NCBI GenBank assembly: GCA_934358495.1
Contig: CAKRKO010000065.1
Location: 1-15,774 of the forward strand
DNA length: 15,774 nt
Source of the DNA: an uncultured Eubacterium sp.
GTDB taxonomy: Bacteria > Bacillota > Clostridia > Lachnospirales > Lachnospiraceae
Reading direction: 5' to 3'
Both the position numbers and the translations under genes were made by a program. Under the pieces are notes generated by a model. That model was not told the DNA's origin, ran no database searches, and was given only the letters and a program-made list of their open reading frames with translations. The number at the start of each line of letters is the position of its first letter. The stretch's first letter is position 1. Below are positions 1 through 6,564 of this stretch, piece by piece.

Positions 1-1
1 C

Positions 2-757
2 GGTGAGACTTATGCCATGGCATTCAAGAATATCTACACTTTTGGACCGACTTTCCGTGCAGAGAATTCCAACACAACCCGTCATGCAGCTGAGTTCTGG
101 ATGATCGAGCCGGAGATTGCTTTTGCAGATCTGAAAGACGACATGGTACTGGCAGAAAGCATGTTAAAATATGTCATCCGTTATGTATTAGAGCATGCGC
201 CGGAAGAGATGGAGTTCTTCAACAAGTTTGTGGACAAGGGATTACTTGACCGACTGAACCATGTATTAAATTCCGACTTCGGTCACGTTACTTATACAGA
301 AGCAATTGAGATCCTTGAGAAAAATAACGATAAATTCGATTATAAAGTATTCTGGGGCGCAGATCTCCAGACAGAGCATGAGCGTTATCTGACAGAAGAA
401 ATCTTCAAGCGCCCGGTATTCGTAACCGATTATCCGAAGGAGATCAAAGCCTTCTACATGAAACTGAACGAGGATGGCAAAACCGTTGCTGCCATGGACT
501 GTCTGGTTCCGGGCATCGGCGAGATCATCGGAGGAAGCCAGCGTGAGGATGATTATGAAAAACTGCTCGGCAGAATGAAAGAACTTGGACTGAACGAAGA
601 AGATTATGACTTTTATCTGGATCTGAGAAAATACGGTTCTGCAAGACATGCAGGTTTCGGACTTGGATTTGAGCGTTGCGTAATGTACCTGACAGGTATG
701 GGAAATATCCGCGACGTAATCCCGTTCCCAAGAACTGTCAACAATTGTGAATTGTAA
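2..757 (+). CDS. asnS: asparaginyl-tRNA synthetase, 3' part (5' end outside window)
   Basis: Class II aminoacyl-tRNA synthetase that charges tRNA-Asn with asparagine in the cytoplasm. The reading frame is open from base 2, where it reads GETYAMAFKNIYTFGPTFR, so the gene starts upstream of the window and the ATG at 17 is internal. About 251 C-terminal residues remain of a family usually near 465. Visible are class II motif 2 (the FRAENSNTTRH stretch, followed by EFWMIEPE) and, near the C-terminus, the motif 3 region with GFGLGFERCVMYLTGMGNIRDV followed by the conserved IPFPR. The AENSNT signature and the absence of an Asp-specific insertion favour AsnRS over AspRS. The next gene (truA) is 255 bp away, across a structured spacer, so it is probably a separate transcription unit. 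Identification is by remembered family motifs. Confidence 0.96.
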   Translation, partial: GETYAMAFKNIYTFGPTFRAENSNTTRHAAEFWMIEPEIAFADLKDDMVLAESMLKYVIRYVLEHAPEEMEFFNKFVDKGLLDRLNHVLNSDFGHVTYTEAIEILEKNNDKFDYKVFWGADLQTEHERYLTEEIFKRPVFVTDYPKEIKAFYMKLNEDGKTVAAMDCLVPGIGEIIGGSQREDDYEKLLGRMKELGLNEEDYDFYLDLRKYGSARHAGFGLGFERCVMYLTGMGNIRDVIPFPRTVNNCEL

Positions 758-765
758 TTCTTTTT
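733..765 (+). terminator. possible weak terminator at the asnS 3' end
   Basis: The last asnS codons hold a small CAATT-GTG-AATTG hairpin, followed by TAATTCTTTTT. The stem is only 5 bp and AT-rich, so it would be weak. The stronger hairpins downstream may do the work instead. Confidence 0.25.
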
Positions 766-768
766 ACA

Positions 769-829
769 GTGCCAGAATACATGTGTCATGTCATGCTTGC
801 ATGTAAAGGACACATGGAATTCGGGGCAC
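769..829 (+). repeat. 61-nt imperfect hairpin between asnS and truA
   Basis: The left arm reads GTGCC-A-GAAT-A-CATGTGTC and the right arm GACACATG-GAATTC-GG-GGCAC. The inner part closes as ATGC-TT-GCAT. The 8-bp CATGTGTC/GACACATG core is perfect. No U-tract follows, so a simple terminator role is not obvious. It is the first of three consecutive stem-loops in this spacer. Confidence 0.6.
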
Positions 830-835
830 GCCCTT

Positions 836-881
836 CTACTGAGGAAAAAAGAAAGACGAAGTCTTGCGATTTCCGAAGTAG
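836..881 (+). repeat. 46-nt stem-loop with facing GA/GA internal loop
   Basis: The pairing is CTACT-GA-GGAAA ... TTTCC-GA-AGTAG, with an apical AAGAC-GAA-GTCTT hairpin. The two GA dinucleotides face each other between two 5-bp helices, as tandem sheared G-A pairs do in structured RNAs. This suggests an RNA fold rather than a protein-binding palindrome. The pairing was done by hand. Confidence 0.5.
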
Positions 882-886
882 GAGTA

Positions 887-925
887 GGATTGCGGGAGTG
901 TGGAACACGGAGCAATCCGTGTAAA
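887..925 (+). repeat. H element, copy 1 (downstream of asnS)
   Basis: A 38-nt element with outer stem GGATTGC/GCAATCC and inner stem GTGT-GGA-ACAC. An alternative, mutually exclusive hairpin is ACACGGA-GCAA-TCCGTGT with a GNRA-type loop. Related copies lie at 1779-1845 (after truA) and 15624-15691 (after mrp). All copies are on the plus strand directly downstream of a gene. The stem sequence varies between copies while pairing is kept. Confidence 0.65.
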
Positions 926-943
926 AAGAATATGTAAGTAATT

Positions 944-980
944 AAAAAAGGGGAGGTTTGGTACACACCGGACTTCCCCT
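944..980 (+). terminator. terminator-like stem upstream of truA
   Basis: AAAGGGGAGG ... CTTCCCCTTT forms an 8-10 bp stem with one G-U pair. It encloses a loop containing GGTACACACC and is followed by TTATC. The A-rich left side and T-rich right side fit a Rho-independent, possibly bidirectional terminator. It lies about 33 bp before the truA start, so it could also act as a leader attenuator for truA. Confidence 0.5.
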
Positions 981-1012
981 TTATCAAACAGGAAAATAAA
1001 GTAGGAAATCAT

Positions 1013-1774
1013 ATGGCAAATTATAAAATTATCATTCAATACGATGGAACCCGCTACAAAGGCTGGCAGCGCCAGAAGACCACAGATCAGACTATTCAGG
1101 GGAAAATAGAAGCAATTTTGAGCAGACAATATGAACGGACCATTGAAATCGATGGTTCCGGGCGCACTGATGCAGGGGTGCATGCCCATGGGCAGGTGGC
1201 GAATTTCCGGATTCCGGAAGCCTGCTGTGAGGGAAAGACACCGGAGGAAGTGTGTGAAGAGCTGAAAGCTCTTTTTGCGCAGTTTCTGCCGGAGGACATT
1301 GCAGTGGTTGATGTGCGTGCCGCTTCTGAGCGTTTTCACAGCCGTCTGAATGTGGTGAAAAAAACGTATGTGTACCGCATCTGGAATGCGGAATATCCGA
1401 ATGTGTTTGAACGGAAATATATGCTGCATGATCCTCAGAAAATGAATGTGAAAGCCATGCAGGAAGCAGCAGAATATCTGCTTGGAAAGCATGATTTTGC
1501 GGCATTTTGCGGAAACGCAAAAATGAAGAAATCCACGGTTCGAACCATTCATGAAATTGAGATTAGACGGATCGGCGAGGAGATTCGTTTTACATATACC
1601 GGAAACGGCTTTTTGCAAAATATGATCCGAATCGTCACAGGAACTCTTGTGGATGTGGGAACCGGTGTGTATCTGCCGGAGCATGTGGCGGAAATCCTGG
1701 AGGCAAAGGTGCGGGCCAATGCTGGACCGACCATGCCGGCCCAGGGGCTGACGCTTTGGGAAGTGGTTTATTAA
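1013..1774 (+). CDS. truA: tRNA pseudouridine synthase A
   Basis: Converts uridines 38-40 in the tRNA anticodon stem-loop to pseudouridine. The protein is 253 aa, about the usual TruA length of 245-270. The N-terminus has the family opening (YDGTRYKGWQRQ, residues 10-21). The catalytic motif GSGRTDAGVHA carries the nucleophilic Asp at residue 53. The second TruA repeat includes the Phe-rich segment around FAAFCG and the RNA-binding TGNGFLQNMIRIVTGTL segment. The ATG at 1013 has only a weak purine-rich ribosome site (GTAGGAAA), but it starts exactly at the conserved N-terminus. An H element follows within 5 bp of the stop, and recJ starts 96 bp later. truA is therefore either monocistronic or loosely co-transcribed with recJ. 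Confidence 0.96.
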   Translation: MANYKIIIQYDGTRYKGWQRQKTTDQTIQGKIEAILSRQYERTIEIDGSGRTDAGVHAHGQVANFRIPEACCEGKTPEEVCEELKALFAQFLPEDIAVVDVRAASERFHSRLNVVKKTYVYRIWNAEYPNVFERKYMLHDPQKMNVKAMQEAAEYLLGKHDFAAFCGNAKMKKSTVRTIHEIEIRRIGEEIRFTYTGNGFLQNMIRIVTGTLVDVGTGVYLPEHVAEILEAKVRANAGPTMPAQGLTLWEVVY

Positions 1775-1778
1775 TATG

Positions 1779-1845
1779 ATTGTGGGAGTGCAAAGCACGG
1801 AACAATCCGTGTAATTCAGATTTTGGTGTTTTGACACCCTAATTT
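1779..1845 (+). repeat. H element, copy 2, with downstream terminator-like hairpin
   Basis: GATTGT ... ACAATC forms the outer stem and GTGC-AAA-GCAC the inner stem. The alternative hairpin is CACGGA-ACAA-TCCGTG. Compared with copy 1, outer-stem pair C-G has become T-A and the innermost inner pair T-A has become C-G, both with pairing kept. It is followed by AGATT-TT-GGTGT-TTTG-ACACC-CT-AATTT, a hairpin with a T-rich tail that could terminate truA transcription. The same second hairpin follows copy 3. Confidence 0.65.
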
Positions 1846-1870
1846 TAATATAGAAAACGAGGAAGATAGT

Positions 1871-3640
1871 TTGAAAGAAAAATGGGTTGTATCAGCAAAA
1901 AAAGCTGATTTTCAGGCAATCGGACAGAAATTTGGCATTGATCAGGTTGTTGCTCGGATCATGAGAAACCGTGGCCTGACAGATCTGCACGAGATGGAAC
2001 TGTATCTGCACGGCGGCAGAACAGACCTGCACAATCCTCATTTGCTAAAAGATGTGGATCTGGCGGTACAGATCATACAGGCAAAAATTTCTGAGAAAAA
2101 ACACATCCGTATTATCGGAGATTATGATATAGATGGCATTCAGTCCACATATATTTTGTACAGTGCACTGTGTCACCTGGGTGCAGTGGTGGATTTTGCA
2201 ATTCCTGACCGTATCCTTGATGGATATGGACTGAATGAGAATCTGGTGACAAAGGCGCATGAGGACGGCGTCGACACGATACTGACCTGCGATAACGGTA
2301 TTTCTGCCATTGACCAGATCCATCTGGCAAAAACATTTGGCATGACTGTGGTGGTGACGGATCACCATGAAGTGCCTTATACAGAAGAAAATGGCATACG
2401 CATGGAAAAGCGAAGCGAGGCAGATGCCATCGTCAATCCAAAGCAGAAAGCCTGCAAATATCCATGCAAGGAGTTATGTGGGGCAGCGGTTGCCTTCAAA
2501 TTTGTACAGGTATTGTATGAGTCTGCGGGACTGAAACCATCGGAGGCAGACTGTTTTATCGAAAATGCCGGTTTTGCCACGGTGGGAGATGTTATGAATC
2601 TGCAGGGCGAAAATCGGATACTGGTAAAACTTGGACTGGAAATGCTGAACCGCACTACAAACATCGGAATGAAATCGCTGATCCTGCAAAATGGACTGGA
2701 ACCGGGGAATCTGAAATCCTATGATATCGGGTTTAAGATCGGACCATGCTTAAATGCCAGCGGCCGCCTGGATACGGCGCGGCTCTCTCTGAAACTGCTG
2801 CTCTGTGAATCAGAGACGGAGGCTGCTGTGATGGCGCAGGAAATTGTGGAATTAAATGAGAGCCGGAAACTTCTGACAGCGGATGCAGTGAAGCAGGCGA
2901 AAGAGATTGCGGAGCAGAAGGAATATGCAAAAGACCGCGTGCTTGTGATCTTTTTGCCGGATTGTCATGAAAGTCTGGCGGGCATCGTGGCCGGACGCAT
3001 CCGGGAGGCGTATCACCGGCCGACACTGGTGATCACCCGAAGTGAAAACGGGGCAAAGGGTTCCGGCCGTTCCATCGAGGCCTATTCCATGTATGAGGAA
3101 TTGTGCAAATGTGAGCAGTATCTGACGCAGTTTGGCGGACATCCGATGGCTGCCGGTTTTTCCCTGAAAGAAGAAAATATTGATGCATTCCGAAAAGCAC
3201 TGAATAAGACATGTACCCTGACGGAAGAAGATCTGATTCCGAAGGTGGTCATCGATGTGCCAATGCCGATCAGCTATATTTCCGAAGGCCTGATCCATCA
3301 GCTTGGTCTTTTGGAGCCTTTCGGAAAGGGCAATGAAAAACCGGTATTTGCGGACCGGAATCTGACCATTGAGCGTCTGCGCATCTGTGGAAAAGAAGGA
3401 CGGGTATTTCAGATGCAGCTGCGAAACAGTGCAGGAATTTCGATAGATGCGGTATATTTTGGTGATGCGGAAGATATTCTGTTACCATTAGAGGAAAAAT
3501 ATGGTAAAGTAGTGGCACAGGATACGCTTGCAGGACGATGCATCCACAATGCATCTCTGCATTTTACCTATTATCCGAAAATTGACACTTATTATGAGAC
3601 CCCGCGGATCAAATTAACGTTGACAGGGGTATCAGCCTGA
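1871..3640 (+). CDS. recJ: single-stranded-DNA-specific exonuclease RecJ
   Basis: A DHH-family 5'-3' ssDNA exonuclease for recombinational and mismatch repair. It is 589 aa, close to the usual 560-600 for short RecJ. The metal-binding motifs are in order: GDYDIDG (Asp84, Asp86, Asp88), TCDNGI near 138, and TDHHE (Asp164-His165-His166). Also present are GAAVAFKF, the DHHA1 part with ESLAGIVAGRIRE, and the GSGRS and FGGHPMAAGF motifs (GGH at 422-424). An OB-like C-terminal domain follows. The start is TTG at 1871, with GAGGA at 1859-1863, seven bases upstream. The first in-frame internal Met is about residue 31, inside conserved sequence, so TTG is preferred. No secA, apt or relA neighbour is present, unlike many Firmicutes. 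Confidence 0.94.
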   Translation: MKEKWVVSAKKADFQAIGQKFGIDQVVARIMRNRGLTDLHEMELYLHGGRTDLHNPHLLKDVDLAVQIIQAKISEKKHIRIIGDYDIDGIQSTYILYSALCHLGAVVDFAIPDRILDGYGLNENLVTKAHEDGVDTILTCDNGISAIDQIHLAKTFGMTVVVTDHHEVPYTEENGIRMEKRSEADAIVNPKQKACKYPCKELCGAAVAFKFVQVLYESAGLKPSEADCFIENAGFATVGDVMNLQGENRILVKLGLEMLNRTTNIGMKSLILQNGLEPGNLKSYDIGFKIGPCLNASGRLDTARLSLKLLLCESETEAAVMAQEIVELNESRKLLTADAVKQAKEIAEQKEYAKDRVLVIFLPDCHESLAGIVAGRIREAYHRPTLVITRSENGAKGSGRSIEAYSMYEELCKCEQYLTQFGGHPMAAGFSLKEENIDAFRKALNKTCTLTEEDLIPKVVIDVPMPISYISEGLIHQLGLLEPFGKGNEKPVFADRNLTIERLRICGKEGRVFQMQLRNSAGISIDAVYFGDAEDILLPLEEKYGKVVAQDTLAGRCIHNASLHFTYYPKIDTYYETPRIKLTLTGVSA

Positions 3641-3649
3641 GGGCATACT
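3620..3649 (+). promoter_or_regulatory. candidate sigma-A promoter for the DUF1002 operon
   Basis: TTGACA at 3620-3625, an 18-bp spacer, and CATACT at 3644-3649, overlapping the 3' end of recJ. The -35 is perfect and the -10 matches 4 of 6. It would give a leader of roughly 90 nt before the start at 3747. Confidence 0.4.
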
Positions 3650-3686
3650 GTTTACAGACAGATGAAGTACAATCTAAGTAAAAATG

Positions 3687-3715
3687 CTCACTTTGATAAA
3701 TGATCAAAGAGTGGG
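3687..3715 (+). promoter_or_regulatory. hairpin/palindrome in the DUF1002 leader
   Basis: CTTTGAT-AAATG-ATCAAAG is a perfect 7-bp inverted repeat, extended imperfectly by CTCA/GTGGG. It lies about 30 bp before the ribosome site. It may be an operator or an RNA stem-loop, and nothing seen decides between them. Confidence 0.35.
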
Positions 3716-3746
3716 AAAACAGTGCCTGTAAAAAAGGAGGAACAGT

Positions 3747-4676
3747 ATGAAAGGATTCTTGCGAAGAGGACTGGCCGTAGTTCTGGCAGCCGTTATGGTG
3801 ATGGGACTGACTGTCAGCGTGTTTGCCGAAACCAGTGACAGCGATGCAAAGACACAGGTGACCATCGAGGATGGTGACACACCATATATTTCGTTTGGCG
3901 CAGACCTGCGTGCGGATGAGAAAGCCAAAGTTCTGGAGCTTTTTGGAATTACAGAAGCGGATCTGGAAAAATGCGATATAAATACCGTGACAAATGCGGA
4001 GGAGCATCAGTATCTGGATGCTTACATTACAAATGACCATATCGGAAGCCGTGCGCTATCTTCCGTAGCTGTTATGAAGGCGAAAAAAGGAAGCGGCATT
4101 ACCGTTACTACAAAAAATATCAATTACTGTACGACAAGCATGTATGAAAATGCCCTGGCAACTGCCGGTGTGGAAGATGCAGATGTTATTGTTGTGGGAC
4201 CTTTTGATATGTCCGGAACGGCAGCACTGATCGGAGCCATCAAGGCATACTCTGGAATGACCGGAGAGGATGTGGATACGGATGTTATCGACGGTGCCAT
4301 CAATGAAATCGTTGTGACTGGTGAGCTTGGCGATGAGACAGGAAATACGGATGAGATTGCAGGCATGGTAGCTTATCTGAAAGATCAGGTAGGAGGTAAA
4401 AATCTGTCGGACAGTGAGATCACAGATGCCATTGATCAGGCTTCTGAGAAATTTAATGTAACATTGACACAGGATCAGATAGATCAGCTGCTGGCTTTAC
4501 TGAAAAAACTGCAGGGTCTGGACCTTAACTGGAGTAATCTGAAAAATCAGGCACAGAATCTGTACGGAAAATTAAAGGATATGGGGCTGAATATTGACAC
4601 AGATGCTCTTGGACAGCAGGCACAGGGATTTTTTGCAAAAATCATTGCATTTATCAAGAGTCTGTTTAAGCGATAA
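3747..4676 (+). CDS. secreted DUF1002 family protein (YpuA-like)
   Basis: An exported protein of unknown biochemical function, 309 aa. The N-terminus is a clear Sec signal peptide: basic KGFLRRG, a hydrophobic stretch at 9-24, and a likely cleavage after VFA at residue 27. The body has DUF1002 hallmarks as I recall them from the B. subtilis YpuA family: ISFGADLRADEKAKVLELFG near residues 50-69, an AYITNDHIGSRALSSVAV segment, a DADVIVVGPFDMSGTAALIGA segment, then IAGMVAYLKDQ. The C-terminal third is helical, and its last 15 residues (FFAKIIAFIKSLFKR) look like an amphipathic, possibly membrane-associating helix. AAGGAGG lies 5-6 bases before the ATG. The methyltransferase gene follows after 17 bp in the same operon. 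Confidence 0.85.
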   Translation: MKGFLRRGLAVVLAAVMVMGLTVSVFAETSDSDAKTQVTIEDGDTPYISFGADLRADEKAKVLELFGITEADLEKCDINTVTNAEEHQYLDAYITNDHIGSRALSSVAVMKAKKGSGITVTTKNINYCTTSMYENALATAGVEDADVIVVGPFDMSGTAALIGAIKAYSGMTGEDVDTDVIDGAINEIVVTGELGDETGNTDEIAGMVAYLKDQVGGKNLSDSEITDAIDQASEKFNVTLTQDQIDQLLALLKKLQGLDLNWSNLKNQAQNLYGKLKDMGLNIDTDALGQQAQGFFAKIIAFIKSLFKR

Positions 4677-4693
4677 GACAGAGTGGAGGAAAT

Positions 4694-5455
4694 ATGGAGG
4701 CATATACAGAATTTGCACAGGTTTATGAAACGTTCATGGATAACGTACCTTACGAGGAATGGTGCGAGGGAATCTGCAATATTTTACAGGAACACGGCAT
4801 CCGGGATGGACTGGTACTGGATCTGGGATGCGGAACCGGCACGATGACGCGTCTGTTGCGAAAAAAAGGATATGATATGATTGGCGTGGATGCATCCGCG
4901 GAAATGCTTGAGATTGCCAGAAATCACCCGGATGAGGGGATTTTATACCTGCAGCAGGATATGCGGGAATTTGAGTTATATGGTACCGTGGCAGCTGTCG
5001 TGTGCGTCTGCGATTCCCTGAACTATCTGTTGGAAGAAGAAGATCTGGGGCAGGTATTTTCTCTTGTACACAATTATCTGGATCAGAACGGAGTCTTTAT
5101 TTTTGACATGAATACGATTCACAAATACAGGGATGTAATCGGGGATTCCACAATCTGTGAAAACAGAGAAGACAGCAGCTTTATATGGGAAAACTATTTT
5201 GACGAGGAGAGCAGTATTAATGAGTATGCGTTAACCTTGTTTGTGAAACAGGAAAACGGCCTGTATGCACGGTATGAGGAGTTCCATTACCAGAAGGCTT
5301 ATGAGTTGGAGCAGGTGGCAGTTTTACTGAAAGAGGCCGGTCTGACACTGGTGGCTGTCTGTGAGGAAGGCACTACGGAAAAACCGGGAGCAGACTGTGA
5401 GCGTGCTTATTTTGTAGCCGTGCGCACACAGCCACATATTTTGAACGCAGAATAA
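4694..5455 (+). CDS. class I SAM-dependent methyltransferase, substrate unknown
   Basis: A 253-aa cytoplasmic protein with a Rossmann-type methyltransferase fold. Motif I is VLDLGCGTGTMTRLL (residues 41-55), the adenosine-binding acidic residue lies in GVDASAEML, and motif II/III is QQDMREFEL then VVCVCDSLNYLL. The C-terminal half resembles the small Firmicute methyltransferases with a beta-rich substrate lid (INEYALTLFVKQENGLYARYEE), but the substrate cannot be told. GTGGAGG before the ATG is a good ribosome site. It sits 17 bp after the DUF1002 gene and is likely co-transcribed with it. Its last two codons and stop (GCA GAA TAA) are identical to the first bases of repeat A, so the C-terminus may come from the repeat. 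Confidence 0.85.
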   Translation: MEAYTEFAQVYETFMDNVPYEEWCEGICNILQEHGIRDGLVLDLGCGTGTMTRLLRKKGYDMIGVDASAEMLEIARNHPDEGILYLQQDMREFELYGTVAAVVCVCDSLNYLLEEEDLGQVFSLVHNYLDQNGVFIFDMNTIHKYRDVIGDSTICENREDSSFIWENYFDEESSINEYALTLFVKQENGLYARYEEFHYQKAYELEQVAVLLKEAGLTLVAVCEEGTTEKPGADCERAYFVAVRTQPHILNAE

Positions 5456-5510
5456 GCATTCCCCCGCTTCAAGTGCGTAGAGCACTAGGCGTTGGGTAGG
5501 GGGATGCTTA
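5446..5510 (+). repeat. repeat A, copy 1 (overlaps the methyltransferase stop)
   Basis: About 65 bp starting CGCAGAATAAGCATTCCCCC. It folds into a rod: TAAGCAT(T)CCCCC pairs with GGGGGATGCTTA, then CGCTT with AGGCG, then the apical AGTGC-GTAGA-GCACT. The right side carries an extra unpaired TTGGGTA-type bulge. Copies 2 and 3 lie at 5605-5670 and 13370-13434. The first 10 bases are inside the coding sequence. Confidence 0.8.
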
Positions 5511-5604
5511 TGTCAGTGGGAGTTAAAAAGCTCCCACTGACAGGTCGCAAAGCGACTGCGTTCATGAGCAAGTAGCGAAAGCGGATTGCGAATGTCCGCT
5601 TTAC
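5511..5604 (+). repeat. repeat B, copy 1 (three-hairpin element)
   Basis: Three hairpins in a row. The first is TGTCAGTGGGAG/CTCCCACTGACA, a perfect 12-bp stem with an 8-nt loop. The second is GTCGC-AAA-GCGAC. The third is AAAGCGGA-TTGCGAATG-TCCGCTTT. A second copy at 9371-9448 matches over about 78 bp with four substitutions but lacks the left arm of the first hairpin. Here B is sandwiched between two A copies in direct orientation. Confidence 0.8.
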
Positions 5605-5670
5605 CGCAGAATAAGCATTCCCCCGCTTCAAGTGCGTAAAGCACTAAGCGGTGGGTAAGAGTATTGTTTA
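5605..5670 (+). repeat. repeat A, copy 2 (right arm decayed)
   Basis: Starts CGCAGAATAAGCATTCCCCC like copy 1 and keeps CGCTT/AAGCG and AGTGC-GTAAA-GCACT. The outer right arm has drifted to GAGTATTGTTTA, so the basal stem is largely lost. It ends about 20 bp before the hslO start. Confidence 0.75.
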
Positions 5671-5691
5671 GTAAGAAAAGGAATGAGAAAT

Positions 5692-6564
5692 ATGGAAGAT
5701 TATATTGTAAGAGCAACGGCGGCGGACAGTTCTATCCGTGCCTTTGCCATGACTTCAAAAGGAATTGTAGAGGAGGCACGTCAGCGTCACAATACCAGTC
5801 CGGTTGTAACGGCCGCGCTTGGACGTCTGCTGACAGGCGGCGCCATGATGGGTGTGATGATGAAAGGGGACAAAGATCTGCTTACCGTTCAGATCCAGTC
5901 CGGTGGCCCGATGAAAGGAATGACTGTGACCGCAGATTCCCAGGGACATGTCAAAGGTTATCCGGTGGTAAATGATGTCATGCTGCCGCCAAACAAACAG
6001 CACAAACTGGATGTGGGTGGTGCTGTCGGCGTCGGTATGATGCGTGTCATCAAAGATATGGGTCTGAAAGAGCCATATGTGGGAACTACCGTACTGCAGA
6101 CAAGTGAGATCGCAGAGGATCTGACCTACTATTTCGCAACATCAGAGCAGGTACCGTCTTCGGTAGGACTTGGTGTGCTGATGAATAAAGACAATACCGT
6201 TCGTCAGGCAGGCGGATTTATTATCCAGCTCATGCCGTTTACCGATGAGAAGATCATTGATGCGCTGGAGAAAAAGTTGTCTGAGATCACTTCCGTGACA
6301 AATCTGCTGGAAGAAGGACATACCCCGGAGAGTATGCTGGAGTATATTTTAGGCGATTTCGGTGTGGAGATCACAGAGAAGATCCCGGCATCTTTCTATT
6401 GCAACTGTTCCAAGGAGCGTGTGAAAAAAGCAATCATCAGCATTGGTAAAAAAGATCTGAATGAAATGATCGCAGAAGGAAAACCAATTGAGGTGAAATG
6501 TCATTTCTGTAATACTGCATACACATTCAGTGTGGAAGAGTTAAAGGAGATCGTACGAAAATGA
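5692..6564 (+). CDS. hslO: redox-regulated chaperone Hsp33
   Basis: A cytosolic holdase chaperone switched on by oxidation of a zinc-binding Cys cluster. The protein is 290 aa from the preferred start, matching the family. The N-terminal part shows YIVRATAADSSIRAFA and the HNTSPVVTAALGRLLTG motif. The middle has SGGPMKGMTVTAD and GVGMMRVIKDMGLKEPY. The C-terminal zinc centre is CNC-X30-CHFC, the expected CxC ... CxxC pattern. An in-frame ATG at 5683 abuts the AAAAGGA ribosome site (5676-5682) with no spacing. The ATG at 5692 has a normal 9-base spacing and starts at the conserved MEDYIVRAT, so 5692 is chosen. The stop overlaps the nadE start by 4 bp (ATGA), so translation is probably coupled. 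Confidence 0.95.
   Translation: MEDYIVRATAADSSIRAFAMTSKGIVEEARQRHNTSPVVTAALGRLLTGGAMMGVMMKGDKDLLTVQIQSGGPMKGMTVTADSQGHVKGYPVVNDVMLPPNKQHKLDVGGAVGVGMMRVIKDMGLKEPYVGTTVLQTSEIAEDLTYYFATSEQVPSSVGLGVLMNKDNTVRQAGGFIIQLMPFTDEKIIDALEKKLSEITSVTNLLEEGHTPESMLEYILGDFGVEITEKIPASFYCNCSKERVKKAIISIGKKDLNEMIAEGKPIEVKCHFCNTAYTFSVEELKEIVRK

Noticed and set aside
887..925. T-box or other riboswitch controlling truA or asnS
   Set aside because: No T-box sequence (TGGNACCGCG-like) or specifier loop was found, and the element lies after asnS. It also recurs after unrelated genes.
836..1837. Long minus-strand ORF of 333 aa opposite truA
   Set aside because: It is antisense to a clear truA and full of His/Cys/Phe from the complementary codons, with no family resemblance. 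It is a shadow frame.
5446..5670. CRISPR array
   Set aside because: There are only two A copies around one B, spacing is not uniform, the units are themselves hairpins, and no cas gene is present.
5513..5716. Minus-strand ORF of 67 aa across the repeat array
   Set aside because: It reads through repeats A and B, whose sequence is explained by hairpins. It has no ribosome site and no recognisable protein.
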